From UBA2779 sp965232165 (GTDB taxonomy: Bacteria; Spirochaetota; Spirochaetia; DSM-2461): a DNA stretch of 64,000 nucleotides. This document shows positions 1-10,102 of the stretch, piece by piece. The notes beneath the pieces are model-generated. The model worked only from the letters and a program-made list of their open reading frames with translations, did no database searches and was not told where the DNA came from. Location of the stretch: positions 1,612,001 through 1,676,000 of the forward strand of contig CBDDOY010000001.1 in assembly GCA_965232165.1 (NCBI GenBank). The letters are read 5' to 3'. Position numbers and translations under genes: made by a program. Each line of letters opens with the position of its first letter. Positions within the stretch are counted from its first letter, which is position 1.

Positions 1-1334
1 TCGCCGAATTCTTTACCAATGTCACGATTTCCTTCCTCAAGGATTTCTCCATCATGGCCGGGGTTGTTTTTGTAATGTTTGCCCTTGATGTACGCCTGGC
101 GCTGATTTCCATGACGGCGCTGATTCCCACATTCATGCTTATCATCATCTTCCGGAACAGAATGAGGGAAGCCTTTCGGCGTGTAAGGGCCAGGGTAAGT
201 GAGGTGAACGCCTTCCTGTCTGAACGGATCGGCGGCATAGACACCATTCAGCTCTTCGCTGCTGAAGAATCGAGTATCCATAAATTCGATGAGAAGGGAA
301 CGGCTTTGCTGGATACAGAGATGAATCAAATCCGCATAATGGCAATCTTCAGGCCGCTAATCGAGTTATTCGCCTCGGCATTAGTGGCGCTGGTGATCTG
401 GTATTCCACAAATCTCCATGAGTCCGGCCTGGTGTCACTCGGCGTGCTCATCGCCTTTGTCGAACTGATACAGAAATTCTTCCAGCCGGTGAAGGACATC
501 GCAGAGAAATTCAATATACTGCAATCTGCCATGGCCGGAGGGGAACGCATCTTCGCATTGCTGGACAAATCGGAACGGATCCCTGAACCTCAGATTGAAT
601 CGAAACCTAAATCAGGGCGAATCACATTCGACAATGTGCATTTTTCCTATGTTCATGGTGAGCCGGTGCTAAAAGGCTTGAATTTCACCATTCTCGCCGG
701 CTCTACCACGGCCATTGTCGGTACAACTGGCGCCGGTAAAAGCACTGTCGCCAATCTCCTCACCCGTCTCTGGGACACTCAAGAGGGACGAGTACTCCTT
801 GATGGTCAAGATATCCGCAGTATTCCCCTGAGTTCCCTGCGCAGGATAATTCAGCCCATTCAACAGGATGTCTTTCTCTTCACGGGAAGCATCGCAGAAA
901 ATATTGACCTCGGGCTGGGTCTCAGCCGCGAGGAAATTGAAAAGGCCGGCGAACTGGCTAAGGCCGATACCTTCATTAACCGTTTACCCATGGGCTATGA
1001 CACTAAGATAGCCGAAGGAGCAATTAACCTATCCACCGGGCAACGGCAGTTGATAGCATTTGCCCGCATAATTGCCCACAACCCCAGTGTGATTATCCTG
1101 GATGAGGCTACGGCAAACATCGACACCGAAACCGAAGCGCTGCTTCAGGAAGGCATGGAGATTCTCTCACAGAACCGTACGACGATGATTATTGCACATA
1201 GATTGTCCACAATACGCCGTGCGGATCAAATCCTGGTTTTAGGCCGGGGCAGGCTGATTGAGACAGGCCGCCACGAAGAGCTTCTCGCTCGTCGCAGCGC
1301 CTACTACGATCTGTATAAACTTCAGCTCTTGTAA
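1..1334 (+). CDS. ABC exporter, fused membrane and ATPase domains (5' end outside window)
   Basis: This is the C-terminal part of an MsbA-type (subfamily B) ABC exporter half-transporter in the inner membrane; the substrate cannot be told. The frame is open from base 3, so the start lies upstream of the window. Hydrophobic membrane segments occupy about the first 160 visible residues. The nucleotide-binding domain follows, with Walker A GTTGAGKST, signature LSTGQRQ, Walker B VIILDEAT and the H-loop in AHRLST. In Walker A the usual second Gly is Thr (GTTGAGKS), which is tolerated in the family. Exporters of this type often sit beside a partner half-transporter, which would be to the left. It ends 6 bp before the convergent barrel gene. 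The family is certain, the substrate unknown. Confidence 0.93.
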   Translation, partial: AEFFTNVTISFLKDFSIMAGVVFVMFALDVRLALISMTALIPTFMLIIIFRNRMREAFRRVRARVSEVNAFLSERIGGIDTIQLFAAEESSIHKFDEKGTALLDTEMNQIRIMAIFRPLIELFASALVALVIWYSTNLHESGLVSLGVLIAFVELIQKFFQPVKDIAEKFNILQSAMAGGERIFALLDKSERIPEPQIESKPKSGRITFDNVHFSYVHGEPVLKGLNFTILAGSTTAIVGTTGAGKSTVANLLTRLWDTQEGRVLLDGQDIRSIPLSSLRRIIQPIQQDVFLFTGSIAENIDLGLGLSREEIEKAGELAKADTFINRLPMGYDTKIAEGAINLSTGQRQLIAFARIIAHNPSVIILDEATANIDTETEALLQEGMEILSQNRTTMIIAHRLSTIRRADQILVLGRGRLIETGRHEELLARRSAYYDLYKLQLL

Positions 1335-1340
1335 TCCAAG

Positions 1341-2783
1341 CTAGAAATGGATCCGAGCCATGACATCCAGCTTTATGGGGATGTCTTCATCATATCGAGA
1401 TAGATCGATGCTGTCATGAATCTTCGCCTCACCGTAGAGTTCAAAAAACAAAAGATCTAATCCCATTCCAATGCCCACATAATTATTATGATACTGAGCC
1501 GCAAGCTTCAACACTTTGAACAAAGTCCAATTGGCGCCAATCCTGAAATGGCCAAGTGCACTATACATGATATCCTGAAAGCTATCACCATTGGATTCGG
1601 CTTTGCGGAGGAAGTCAATGAAATCATAGAAGTCCAAACTGAATTGGGATTTCACCTTCCCGCTTTCAAACAACAAGGCAACTCCAATATCCATATCAAA
1701 AGAGAATTCATACTCATAGTTGTAGTCGGTATAGACATTGCCATTACTGAAAAGTCCATTCAATCCTTCGGCATAATAAGGAGTATCAATCTGATTGGAA
1801 CCAACGATATCATTAAATACAATGCCTAAGCTTAACATCGGAATGGGACGCCAGACTACCCCCGCGTCAATTCCCCAGATATAACCATACCGGATACCTT
1901 GATCAAAGAGTGTTGAGAGTTCATTCAGCGATACAGAGTCTTCATTCCCTACGAGGGTACCAAAGTTGCTAGAAAATCCCAAACTGATTGATGTGTCGGG
2001 GATCGTGAATCCGTAACCAATGATAGTGCCGAATTCATTAAAAACCGAGTCGACACTCAGTTCTTGTCTGTCGGGATCCAGGAGCAATGTGCCCATTATA
2101 TGGCTATAAATACCTAGGCCGAAACCCTTAAGGAGAAATCCTGCTCTAACAGTCGCCAGAAGCTTTGTCGACATTTGATGGGGGACACCCTGATAAAATC
2201 TACTATTCTCTCCTGCAAGGATGTTATTAACATTGGTTTTGATGTGGTCACAATCTTTGTCATTGAGTTGATCGATGATATTTCTCACGGCATCTTCATC
2301 ATCCAAATCAACATCAAGGGTATTGTCATCCCCATAGAGCAACCTCAGAATATCGGAATTACTCGATTTTCCCTTTCGATTATTCTCAGCATTGCCAAAC
2401 ACAGCCTCGAGTATGGTCCGTTCATTGATTTTCTTATTCTTGATGATTTTCGCTGTATTCTCAAAAACAGAAGCGATCTGCGTTTGGTCACTAGCAGCAT
2501 AAGACTCATAATCATCAGAATTTCTGAAGGCAGTAGACAAGTCCGCCGTGGCCATTATGGCTTCTAATTCACTTAAGGAACCTTCTGCACCTACATTAAC
2601 CGCTAAATCAAATCCACTTTGTCCGGCGATTCCTGCAGGGTTGATGAAAATAGAACGAAAACCGCCAAATTCGGCGATATATGGATCACTTGTTCTCTTC
2701 TCGTCCTCAAAAAAGGTACCGGAATGAATTTGCGCCAAAACAAGTGCCAACAGCCCTAGTATCAGAATTTCCCGTTTGATCAT
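1341..2783 (-). CDS. Outer-membrane beta-barrel-like exported protein
   Basis: A protein of about 480 residues with an N-terminal signal sequence (MIKREILILGLLALVLAQ) followed by an acidic mature start. The early motif FINPAGIAG resembles the 'NPA' start of TraF/PorV-like spirochaete and Bacteroidetes barrel proteins. The second half alternates polar and aromatic residues, as in beta strands, and the protein ends in Phe (ARIHF), typical of outer-membrane barrels. I start it at 2783, not at the upstream ATG at 2807, because GGAGGA lies 6 bases before the later ATG. Residues about 80-200 form an insert rich in Asp and Asn (DVDLDDEDAV) that may be a soluble domain. The gene stands alone and converges on the ABC gene. 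The exact family is not recognised. Confidence 0.75.
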   Translation of the reverse strand: MIKREILILGLLALVLAQIHSGTFFEDEKRTSDPYIAEFGGFRSIFINPAGIAGQSGFDLAVNVGAEGSLSELEAIMATADLSTAFRNSDDYESYAASDQTQIASVFENTAKIIKNKKINERTILEAVFGNAENNRKGKSSNSDILRLLYGDDNTLDVDLDDEDAVRNIIDQLNDKDCDHIKTNVNNILAGENSRFYQGVPHQMSTKLLATVRAGFLLKGFGLGIYSHIMGTLLLDPDRQELSVDSVFNEFGTIIGYGFTIPDTSISLGFSSNFGTLVGNEDSVSLNELSTLFDQGIRYGYIWGIDAGVVWRPIPMLSLGIVFNDIVGSNQIDTPYYAEGLNGLFSNGNVYTDYNYEYEFSFDMDIGVALLFESGKVKSQFSLDFYDFIDFLRKAESNGDSFQDIMYSALGHFRIGANWTLFKVLKLAAQYHNNYVGIGMGLDLLFFELYGEAKIHDSIDLSRYDEDIPIKLDVMARIHF

Positions 2784-3290
2784 ACATATTCCTCCAACGA
2801 TATCCATTTCTACCGGTCTCTGCCAGTCATCGTATTATATACAGTATCAGTATACTAGGGAATTTCGCTGAAATCAAATTTATTCTGCTTATCCGAATCG
2901 CAATATATGCCTCTATTTGCATTATAATCCAATTAATTCCATAATTCACAAATAATTACACAATCTCACAAGACTGGCCCTGTTTCAATATGTGAATCTA
3001 ATTTAGTTTTCGTGAAGCTATGGTGAAGAGTCGACGAAATTCGGAATATCGGGAATGCCCTGTCTCATAGAAGAAAATCTCAAAAAACAAGTACAGAGCA
3101 GTATTCCAGTAGCGCAGAAGACAAAAAATACACACTTTATAAATGGAATTACTGATCCTGGCTTTAAATTCCGGAGTAGCCGTCAAAGTCTAGGGTTCCT
3201 CTATTTTATCAAAATGAGGTATGACGGCAAATCGAGGTGCCGGAGGCAACTTGACACCTGCAACTATGAACCATAGGTGCCCCGTACATA
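2784..3290. other. AT-rich intergenic stretch
   Basis: About 500 bp between the barrel gene and the first 262-bp repeat. It is AT-rich and has only short open frames without ribosome-binding sites or recognisable motifs. It presumably holds the promoter of the barrel gene, but I cannot point to a convincing one. Confidence 0.5.
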
Positions 3291-3552
3291 GGGCTTGTTG
3301 AAAAAGTCATGATCTATAGATTTTCAAGGTAAAAGCCAGTTACAAATGCTTCAGAGCAACCTTGCTATCTATTCTTGAAAAAACAGGTGCAAGGTAAATG
3401 CGGAAAATAGCTCAAAACTCTTGCACCTAGGTAATAGCAGAAATCAAAATTTCCCCGAAATTTCTCAAATCATTGCATTCTGGTTCACTTATAATGCAGT
3501 TTTGATTCATTATACTGGTATTCAGAGTCAAAAATACTTTTTCAGCAAGCCC
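3291..3552 (+). repeat. 262-bp inverted-repeat element, copy 1 (MITE-like)
   Basis: A non-coding element whose ends are near-perfect inverted repeats: GGGCTTGTTGAAAAAGT on the left and the complement ending CAAGCCC on the right. The same 262-bp unit occurs at 4384-4645 (same orientation) and 53450-53711 (inverted). All three have identical length. No transposase is inside, so it is most simply a non-autonomous element moved by a transposase that recognises such ends. TACATA sits just outside the GGGC end in all copies and may be a preferred target or part of the end. Confidence 0.8.
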
Positions 3553-4238
3553 TATGTATGAGGAGGACGACCCGGCCTGTGCGGATTATACCCAGCTTCA
3601 GCTTTTTCCTGATGAGCATAGAGCGTTTTAACCGTTACATCTATATCAAGGGCACCTCTAAAACATAAGGCTCATAACTGTGTTCAAGATGTTTCTTGAT
3701 TCCAAAACATTCCCTTAACACCGCATCCCCGCGTATTGATGTTATGCGGGCGTAACGATTATGGTGCGGGGGTAAGTGCGGCCAGAAAAGCCGTGCCCGC
3801 TGCGTCTTCCTTTAGCGGAGCATTGCTGCTCTTAAAGGAGAACGGTATTTCTCTACGCCAGGATTCATACAAACCGGTCAATCGCAGGAAACGGGCAGAA
3901 TATACCGCCTGGCCGCAGTCTGAATGACTTCGACTTTCATCCCTGTGAAGTTCTGCCGTTCTTACCAGGGTCTCCAGATTCTCTGTTTTTCTAAAGTTCA
4001 CCCATTGGGTGCGTGCCGGCTGCCGGGCTTCTGGATTCCATATACTTATATCAAAATATTTCAGTCGGAAATTTCTATGCTTCTAGGTTTTTGACTGCTT
4101 TTTTTAGGTTTATGGAGGCAAAGTATGAAAACATCTGTATTCATTCGTGTTCATCTGTGGTCAAAACAACAATTCGTGTCCATTCGTGGTTCATTCTTTC
4201 TCTGCACCGCGCAATCTGCGGATGAACCGGAAATTTGA
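3553..4238. other. Degenerate region with remnants between repeats
   Basis: No intact gene is visible. A short open stretch right after the repeat (about 3557-3630, plus strand) ends in a polypeptide reading DYTQLQLFPDEHRAF and a stop, which resembles the tail of a transposase; this is only an impression. A partial end of the second repeat family (GGGCACCTCTAAAAC) lies near 3650-3664. From 4125 to 4200 there are copies of the dispersed ATTCGTGTCCATTCGTGG repeat. A minus-strand frame of 80 codons at 3759-4001 has no homology that I recognise. Confidence 0.4.
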
Positions 4239-4376
4239 GGGCACCTCTAAAAAACCCATTTAGTTCTTGACTCGATCTTTTCCGCCTGCCTGTGCGTGTC
4301 CACACGCAGACAGGCCGCCTTGTATCGACAAAAAATTTCTTCGTCAATTTCCTGAAGCTGTTTTTTAGAGGTGCCC
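4239..4376. repeat. MITE-like element, family B (138 bp)
   Basis: Ends are inverted repeats GGGCACCTCTAAAAAAC and GTTTTTTAGAGGTGCCC. The interior contains a segment (TTGTATCGACAAAAAATTTC and flanks) shared with the copies at 24165-24328, 36242-36364 and, more diverged, 60147-60310. Non-coding, probably a non-autonomous transposable element. Confidence 0.75.
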
Positions 4377-4383
4377 TTACATA

Positions 4384-4645
4384 GGGCTTGCTTAAAAAGT
4401 CATAATCTATAGATTTTCAAGGTAAAAGCCTGTTACAAATGCTTTAGAGCAGCCTTGCTATCTATTCTTGCAAAAACAGGTGCAGGGTAAATGCGGAAAA
4501 TGGCTCAAAACCCTTGCACCTGGGTAATAGCAGGAATCGAAATTCCCCCGAAGTTTCTCAAATCATTGCATTCTGGCTCACTTATAATGCAGTTTTGATT
4601 CATTATACTGGTATTCAGAGTCAAAAATACTTTTTAAGCAAGCCC
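4384..4645 (+). repeat. 262-bp inverted-repeat element, copy 2
   Basis: Same element and orientation as 3291-3552, with a few point differences, for example TTGCTTAAAAAG in place of TTGTTGAAAAAG. TACATA flanks both sides directly, which could be a 6-bp target duplication or two chance copies of a preferred site. Confidence 0.8.
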
Positions 4646-4877
4646 TACATAGAATTGCTGGCGCTTCTTCAGGCAGCGCATCATTGAGTTGTGAGTTGTG
4701 GATTATCTGCCTGTGCGGTGAACGCAGAGGGGTGAATTGTGATTCCATCTCTGATCGCCGGTCGAATGGTGTGAAGCATGGCCTTTGAATTCTGATTTTT
4801 GAATCCTGAGGCTCTGCTTTGCACAATAAATTTCCAATTGACTTTAGGCGCAAGGGATTGCAGCGGAAATGCCGCCG

Positions 4878-4946
4878 GCTGCCGAGGGCGTCTCCGGCAA
4901 GCTGGCCCAGCAGGCATCCTTGGGCTCGTAGGATATCGTTATTCAT
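4878..4946 (-). pseudogene. N-terminal stump of an ADP-ribosylglycohydrolase gene
   Basis: The first 23 codons read MNNDILRAQGCLLGQ followed by LAGDALGS. This is the characteristic start of DraG/ARH-type ADP-ribosylglycohydrolases, in which the GDALG aspartate helps bind the metal pair. After LGS the frame runs into sequence made of short intergenic repeats, so the rest of the gene is lost. The ATG overlaps the end of the DUF262 gene by 8 bp, which shows that an ARH-type gene was once the last member of the sbcD-rhuM-sbcC-DUF262 operon. The fragment cannot be functional. Confidence 0.7.
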
Positions 4947-6774
4947 TAATTATCTCTTCATCAGCATCTTCGTCCACGTCAGATTCAGGTACAACATCAT
5001 CAGTCTTCCATCGGCAGGTTATCCAATTAATCAATTCTGTTCGACGAGTCTCAACTGCTTTCTTATCCCATTCAGGGAATGCTGCTATTTTTCGTTCCTG
5101 CCTGATATCGGAATTACTATATCCAACCCCAGTACCTACATCGCCTTTTTTTCTAATAAACTCAAAATTCAGATAGCTTGAGTTATCTCGTGTGAGAACA
5201 AGGTTCCCTATGTCATGGAGGTATTTGTTAATATCATCGACACTCCAAACTTTAAGCCAGTGAGAATCATCTTTTGGAGTTTGTGGCAGAATATGCTCAA
5301 TAGTTGAATCTCTCGATAAATCTGCCCATGTTATTCTTGGTCTCTGGCCCTTACTTTCGCTATCCAAAAGATGCTTTTCATATTCAAAAAGTGTGTACTT
5401 GAGCGAATGACGTCGTGAATACCAACTTGATGGCTTGTTTAACTTTTCAATAAACTCGTTTTCTGCTGAATAGTATCGAATTAGGCTATGTACAAAGCTG
5501 ACAATATCTGTTGAATACTCATCCTTGAACAGTTCTTTACCCCAGCGATAAAAACTCGATTTACCGGCGTTGCTTCTCTTTCCTTCAATCAAAAACACCC
5601 TGAATGCAAAACACTCTAATGATTCAAGCAAACTGATATATGAATTTTCATCAATCTTTTTATCTTCACACTGAATGCGTGCAGCTACCATAAGAGGAAG
5701 GAAATTGGCAATATTACCAGTGTTGTGAATTTTGCTAAGCCACTCCAGCTCGCGGTCATTCATTGTGTTGTTTTGTGCAGGCGAGACAATCACACTGTAG
5801 TGCTTAGATATTTCAGCAAGGCCATTGGCAAAAGATATAAGGAAGTCTTTTACCTCATCTCTCCTTTTAACAGAAAATTCCCTAAGCGGAATGTATTGCT
5901 TTGACTTGAATCCATCATAACCCTTCCAGTTTTTTGGCAGATGATGACAATACAAAATCCAAGCGACTCGGAGACATTGCTCATCGTTTCCCGTGGACTT
6001 TCCTATATTGCTATATGTATCTCTCCATGCACTATTGACAATATCAGTTAACGGCTTTCTTTCTTCATCCGTTCCATTTCTTGATATCCAATGCATGAGA
6101 TAGTTTTTTAAAAGCTCAAGAACAGAAAGCCCTTTCCCGCGAGAGTTCATCAGCTCAAATGTCATTCCAATTTCACACTCTTCTTCAATGGTGTAATAGG
6201 TAAACACTAGGCTTCCTGTTATTGCCGCGAAGAGTTGTTTTAAGTGTTCAACGCCTCTGTTTGTGTCCTTCAATTGTTTTTCGATATAACCGGAGAATTT
6301 TTCAGAAGCTGCAACTAATCGTTTTTGATGAGGCGTTTCCACCTTTTTTCTCGGCTTTCCATCTTTGATCAATTGATAAAAAAGTTCATCAGTAGAATTA
6401 TTCAAAGTTAAGCGGCATTTAGTATCGTGATATAGGAATTCAGGGATGTCCTGTGCATAATCAGACTCCCCATTTGCGACCAAAGCTCTGATAATGGCGG
6501 CGACATAAAGGCATACAGTTGTTAGGCGTTGTTGTCCGTCAACAACATCAACAACCTTCACAGGCTTCCGGTTATAAACATCGGTATTGTCTTTTGGCGA
6601 AAAGGTAACAACAGTACCTGTATAATGTGATTTGACTCGCTCATCCGTAACAAGAGCATCGATATCTTCAATAAAATCGTTCCATTGCTTGTCTTCCCAA
6701 GCATATCCTCTCTGATAATCAGGTATTCTGAAAATTTTCCCGCTAAATAAAATGCTTAGTGTCTGTTTGTCCAT
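4939..6774 (-). CDS. DUF262/DUF1524 (GmrSD-like) predicted nuclease
   Basis: A 611-residue protein. The N-terminal DUF262 domain, a ParB/sulfiredoxin-like fold, shows VVDVVDGQQRLTT near residues 75-90. The C-terminal DUF1524 region has the HNH-type motif STIEHILPQ near residue 490. This is the single-chain layout of GmrSD-like type IV restriction enzymes, which cut modified phage DNA using NTP hydrolysis by the DUF262 part; a defence role here is inferred. It starts 3 bp after the sbcC stop, with AAGGA 7 bases upstream of ATG, and so belongs to the sbcD-rhuM-sbcC operon. No frameshift is seen. Confidence 0.88.
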   Translation of the reverse strand: MDKQTLSILFSGKIFRIPDYQRGYAWEDKQWNDFIEDIDALVTDERVKSHYTGTVVTFSPKDNTDVYNRKPVKVVDVVDGQQRLTTVCLYVAAIIRALVANGESDYAQDIPEFLYHDTKCRLTLNNSTDELFYQLIKDGKPRKKVETPHQKRLVAASEKFSGYIEKQLKDTNRGVEHLKQLFAAITGSLVFTYYTIEEECEIGMTFELMNSRGKGLSVLELLKNYLMHWISRNGTDEERKPLTDIVNSAWRDTYSNIGKSTGNDEQCLRVAWILYCHHLPKNWKGYDGFKSKQYIPLREFSVKRRDEVKDFLISFANGLAEISKHYSVIVSPAQNNTMNDRELEWLSKIHNTGNIANFLPLMVAARIQCEDKKIDENSYISLLESLECFAFRVFLIEGKRSNAGKSSFYRWGKELFKDEYSTDIVSFVHSLIRYYSAENEFIEKLNKPSSWYSRRHSLKYTLFEYEKHLLDSESKGQRPRITWADLSRDSTIEHILPQTPKDDSHWLKVWSVDDINKYLHDIGNLVLTRDNSSYLNFEFIRKKGDVGTGVGYSNSDIRQERKIAAFPEWDKKAVETRRTELINWITCRWKTDDVVPESDVDEDADEEIINE

Positions 6775-6777
6775 AAC

Positions 6778-9700
6778 CTATCCTTCACTTTTAACCACCT
6801 TTGTACATCCCGGACCGGACAGTGAACTGCGGCCGCCGGAGACAGGTGTTATATTTATCTGTGTGCTGATTCTTTCTTTCAGTGCCGATACGTGGGAGAT
6901 GATTCCAATCAGCTTGCCGTCCTGCTGAAGGCCGGACAATGTTTCCAGCGCGGTCTCTAGAGCTTCTTCATCCAAGGTGCCGAAGCCTTCATCCAGAAAC
7001 AGGGAATCCACCCGGACTTTTCGGCTGGCCATTTTCGACAGCCCCAGAGCCAGCGTCAAGCTGACAATGAAGCTTTCACCTCCGGACAGGTTCTTGGTTG
7101 ACCGGATTTCACCGGCCTGATAGTTATCGACGACGTTCAGTTCCAGCGGCTGCTGTTCATCCCGGAGCAACAGATAGCGGTCGGTCATTTTTTCCAACTG
7201 CCGGTTGGCGTGGGAAACCATCAACTCAAAGGTCAATCCCTGAGCAAAGTTCCGGTACTTTTTCCCGTCGGCTGAACCGATAAGGCCATGCAGCTTCTCC
7301 CAGCGATGGCACTCTTTTTTCTGGGCTTCTATGGCAGACTGCTTTTCTTTTATCCGTTCTTTGGCCGCCGTATTTTCATTCAGCTTGTGTTTGAGACCGG
7401 CAGCGGCATTGCGCAATTCTTTCAGGGACTCTTCAAATTCTTTGAACTGCGGTTCCAGTTCCTCAAGCGTCTTGTCCGTGAGCTTTTTGGCGGTCTCTGT
7501 GGCCAGACGCGTCTTGCGGTCTTTCTGTTTGGCTTTGAGTTCCGTTCCCGCGTCATCGAGTTCCTTGGCCCGGGAAGATAAAGATTCCCGATCTCCCTGT
7601 GACAGTCTGGCTTCGAGGAAGGCTTTCTCATCTGCAAAGCCTGCCGGAATCAGAGCGGCTGAGAAGTCGGTTTCCGTTTTTTTCAATTCAGGCGTTCTTT
7701 GCTCGATACGCTTCTTCAGGGAGTCAACATGGGTCTTCGCCGTTGTCAGTTTCTGCTGCAGCCCGGTGTTCAGGTCTCTGGCTTTCTTCTCGGCATCTTC
7801 GGCATCGGCAATGGCTTTGTTCAGTCGGCCTTCTTCATCATCAGGATTTTTGTCGCCGTACAATTGCTTTCGCTCTTCTGTTCCGTCGGCCAGTTTCTTT
7901 TTCAGCCGTTCCTGATTTGACTGTTTTTCATTCAGAGCCTTGACCTGTGTATCAATCACGGCATCAAGACGCTTCACCTCGCTGTCGATGGCGGCAATCT
8001 GTTTTTCGATGTCGGTCTTTTGTTTTATCTGTTCCTGCCATGCCTTCAGTCTTGACCTGAGGGATTCGAGCAGTGACTCGACCTCTGACTCCGGTATTTC
8101 AGTGATGCCAAGTGGCTGGAGTTTCCCGGAAACAGCCAGCTTGAGTTCATCAAAGCCGGTCCGAAGCTTCGTGAGGGTGTCCTTCAATTCAGCGAGTGTT
8201 TTTTCAGCGGCCTTCTTGTCATTAATGGCATCGGTTTCCAGCTTCTCGCTGTCATTCAGGTTCTTACGGGCCGTGGTTTCCGCCTGTTCCAGTTTTTTGA
8301 TTGCGGCTTCCTGAGTCTCTGCCTTGGTGATCAGCTTGGTGAGCGATTCTATCTTTTGCTCGATTTCATCGGGAACCGGAACATTGCCCTTTGCAAATGG
8401 ATGCTTGGCCGAGCCGCAGAGCGGGCAGGGTTTGCCGTCTTCCAGCTTGGCCCTGTGATCTTCAAGCTCCTCAATTTTTTTGATAAAGGCCATTTCACGA
8501 AGCAGGGTTTCCTTCTCGGTGCGATATTCCCGGAGCAGTTTGTCACCCAGCAATTCGTTCAGGGCATCCTGGCCCTGCCGAAGATTCTTACTGGCTGCCT
8601 CCAACTCTTGTTTTTTGAGGGAACATTGCTTGGTGGCTGTCTCCAGTTTCTTTGAAGCATCGTCTACGGCCGTATCGGCTTTTTTGAGATCGGTTTCTTT
8701 ATGCGTGATCTCCTGTTGTTTGGCGAGCAGGTTGCCGAACTGTTCTTCAATACCGGCCAGTCCACTGATCAGCCATTCATCCTGTGCATTCTCTTTGAGG
8801 TATAGCTCTGCAGTTTCCAGTGTTTTCTCTGCGGCGGTCCGTTTTTCCTGTTCCTTCACCCGAGCCTGTTTGTCGGTCTCAATCTTTGCGGCATCTTTGG
8901 TACAGGCATCGGCACCTTCTGATACAGTCTTTGTCTGTTGGGCAATCTTTTGATCAAGCGACCGGATTTTTTGGATCAGCGGGGCTGCCGTTTTAATATC
9001 CTCTTTGGTTTTTAGGGTGAACTGCTCGGCAGCTTTAAGAGTCTCTGCCTGTGTGTTTGCAGATGTTTCAAGCTCAGGAAGCACTGCTTCATCCGTTTTC
9101 AAGGAGGTCTGATCGTCAGCCTGCTGTTTGCGGAGGGACCTAAGCACTGCGTATGTTCCGTCCAATAACGCCGCTTTGACGGCCTGTTCAAGTTTGGCCC
9201 GTTCCGGTTTGAATGCTTCGGTATCGGTCTTCAGTTTGGCGGCCTCATCCGTAAGGCTGAGAATTTCCTTTTTCAGGTCTTCAATGGCGATCAGCCATGT
9301 GATGGCCTTGTCGGTTTCGGTTGATTTTTCGGCAAGCTCAGTCTCCTGTTCCTGTTTGGCAGCAAGTTCGTCCTGAATTTCCTTTTCCTGTTCCGGCTCC
9401 AGAATCACAATGCCGGATGTTTCGGCATTCAGGATGTTCAGTTTTTCCCGCTCATCACGCTGACGCTCATGAACACGGCGTGAGATTTCTGAATAAATCT
9501 CGGTACCGGTGATCTGTTCGAGTATCTTGGATTTCTGCTCAACACCAGCCTTCAGGAAGGTATCGAACCCGCCTTGTGCCAGCAGGATGGAGCGGGTGAA
9601 ACGGTCGAAGTCCATCCCTGTTTTTTCTTCAATGACCCCGCCGACAAGGCTCTTCTTGGTTTCGACAGGCTTGCCCGTATCAGAATCCGCAATCTGGTGC

Positions 9701-10038
9701 TCCTGATCCTGCAGGCTGCCTTCAGCCCGTTTCCGCGCCCGGCGCTGTTCCCAGTGACAGCGGAATCGGCCAGCCTGGGATTCAAACAGCACCTCGGCGT
9801 AGCATTCGCCGGTCTGACGGGACATAATCTCGTTTCCGCTCTTGGTGATTTTTCCAAGGCGGGGCGTGGCTCCATAGAGGGCCAGACAGATGGCATCGAG
9901 GATCGTCGATTTGCCAGCGCCGGTCGGACCGGTCAGGGCAAAGATTCCGCCCGCGACATATTCGGGATCGGTGAAGTCTATGACCCATTCGCCATAGAGG
10001 GAGTTGAGGTTCTTAAATCGGAGTTCAAGGATTCTCAT
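6778..10038 (-). CDS. sbcC: SbcC, ATPase subunit of the SbcCD nuclease
   Basis: A 1086-residue SMC/Rad50-type ATPase that partners SbcD to open hairpins and trim DNA ends. Walker A is GPTGAGKST near residue 40. Long Lys/Glu-rich coiled coils surround a zinc hook CPLCG at about residue 537. The ABC signature LSGGES (about 984) and Walker B DSLFLDEGFG (about 1015) complete the second ATPase lobe. Length and layout are normal for the family. It lies downstream of sbcD but is separated from it by a rhuM gene, an unusual interruption. Codon composition is GC-richer than in DUF262. Confidence 0.95.
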   Translation of the reverse strand: MRILELRFKNLNSLYGEWVIDFTDPEYVAGGIFALTGPTGAGKSTILDAICLALYGATPRLGKITKSGNEIMSRQTGECYAEVLFESQAGRFRCHWEQRRARKRAEGSLQDQEHQIADSDTGKPVETKKSLVGGVIEEKTGMDFDRFTRSILLAQGGFDTFLKAGVEQKSKILEQITGTEIYSEISRRVHERQRDEREKLNILNAETSGIVILEPEQEKEIQDELAAKQEQETELAEKSTETDKAITWLIAIEDLKKEILSLTDEAAKLKTDTEAFKPERAKLEQAVKAALLDGTYAVLRSLRKQQADDQTSLKTDEAVLPELETSANTQAETLKAAEQFTLKTKEDIKTAAPLIQKIRSLDQKIAQQTKTVSEGADACTKDAAKIETDKQARVKEQEKRTAAEKTLETAELYLKENAQDEWLISGLAGIEEQFGNLLAKQQEITHKETDLKKADTAVDDASKKLETATKQCSLKKQELEAASKNLRQGQDALNELLGDKLLREYRTEKETLLREMAFIKKIEELEDHRAKLEDGKPCPLCGSAKHPFAKGNVPVPDEIEQKIESLTKLITKAETQEAAIKKLEQAETTARKNLNDSEKLETDAINDKKAAEKTLAELKDTLTKLRTGFDELKLAVSGKLQPLGITEIPESEVESLLESLRSRLKAWQEQIKQKTDIEKQIAAIDSEVKRLDAVIDTQVKALNEKQSNQERLKKKLADGTEERKQLYGDKNPDDEEGRLNKAIADAEDAEKKARDLNTGLQQKLTTAKTHVDSLKKRIEQRTPELKKTETDFSAALIPAGFADEKAFLEARLSQGDRESLSSRAKELDDAGTELKAKQKDRKTRLATETAKKLTDKTLEELEPQFKEFEESLKELRNAAAGLKHKLNENTAAKERIKEKQSAIEAQKKECHRWEKLHGLIGSADGKKYRNFAQGLTFELMVSHANRQLEKMTDRYLLLRDEQQPLELNVVDNYQAGEIRSTKNLSGGESFIVSLTLALGLSKMASRKVRVDSLFLDEGFGTLDEEALETALETLSGLQQDGKLIGIISHVSALKERISTQINITPVSGGRSSLSGPGCTKVVKSEG

Positions 10039-10102
10039 GATTTTTGGTCCGCAGATAGATACGGATAAACACAGATACTTTTAGACCACGAAAGGGTGTT
10101 GT

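Noticed and set aside
7331..7915. Long plus-strand frames opposite sbcC
   Set aside because: Ser- and Phe-rich translations typical of the antisense of a Lys/Glu-rich coiled coil.
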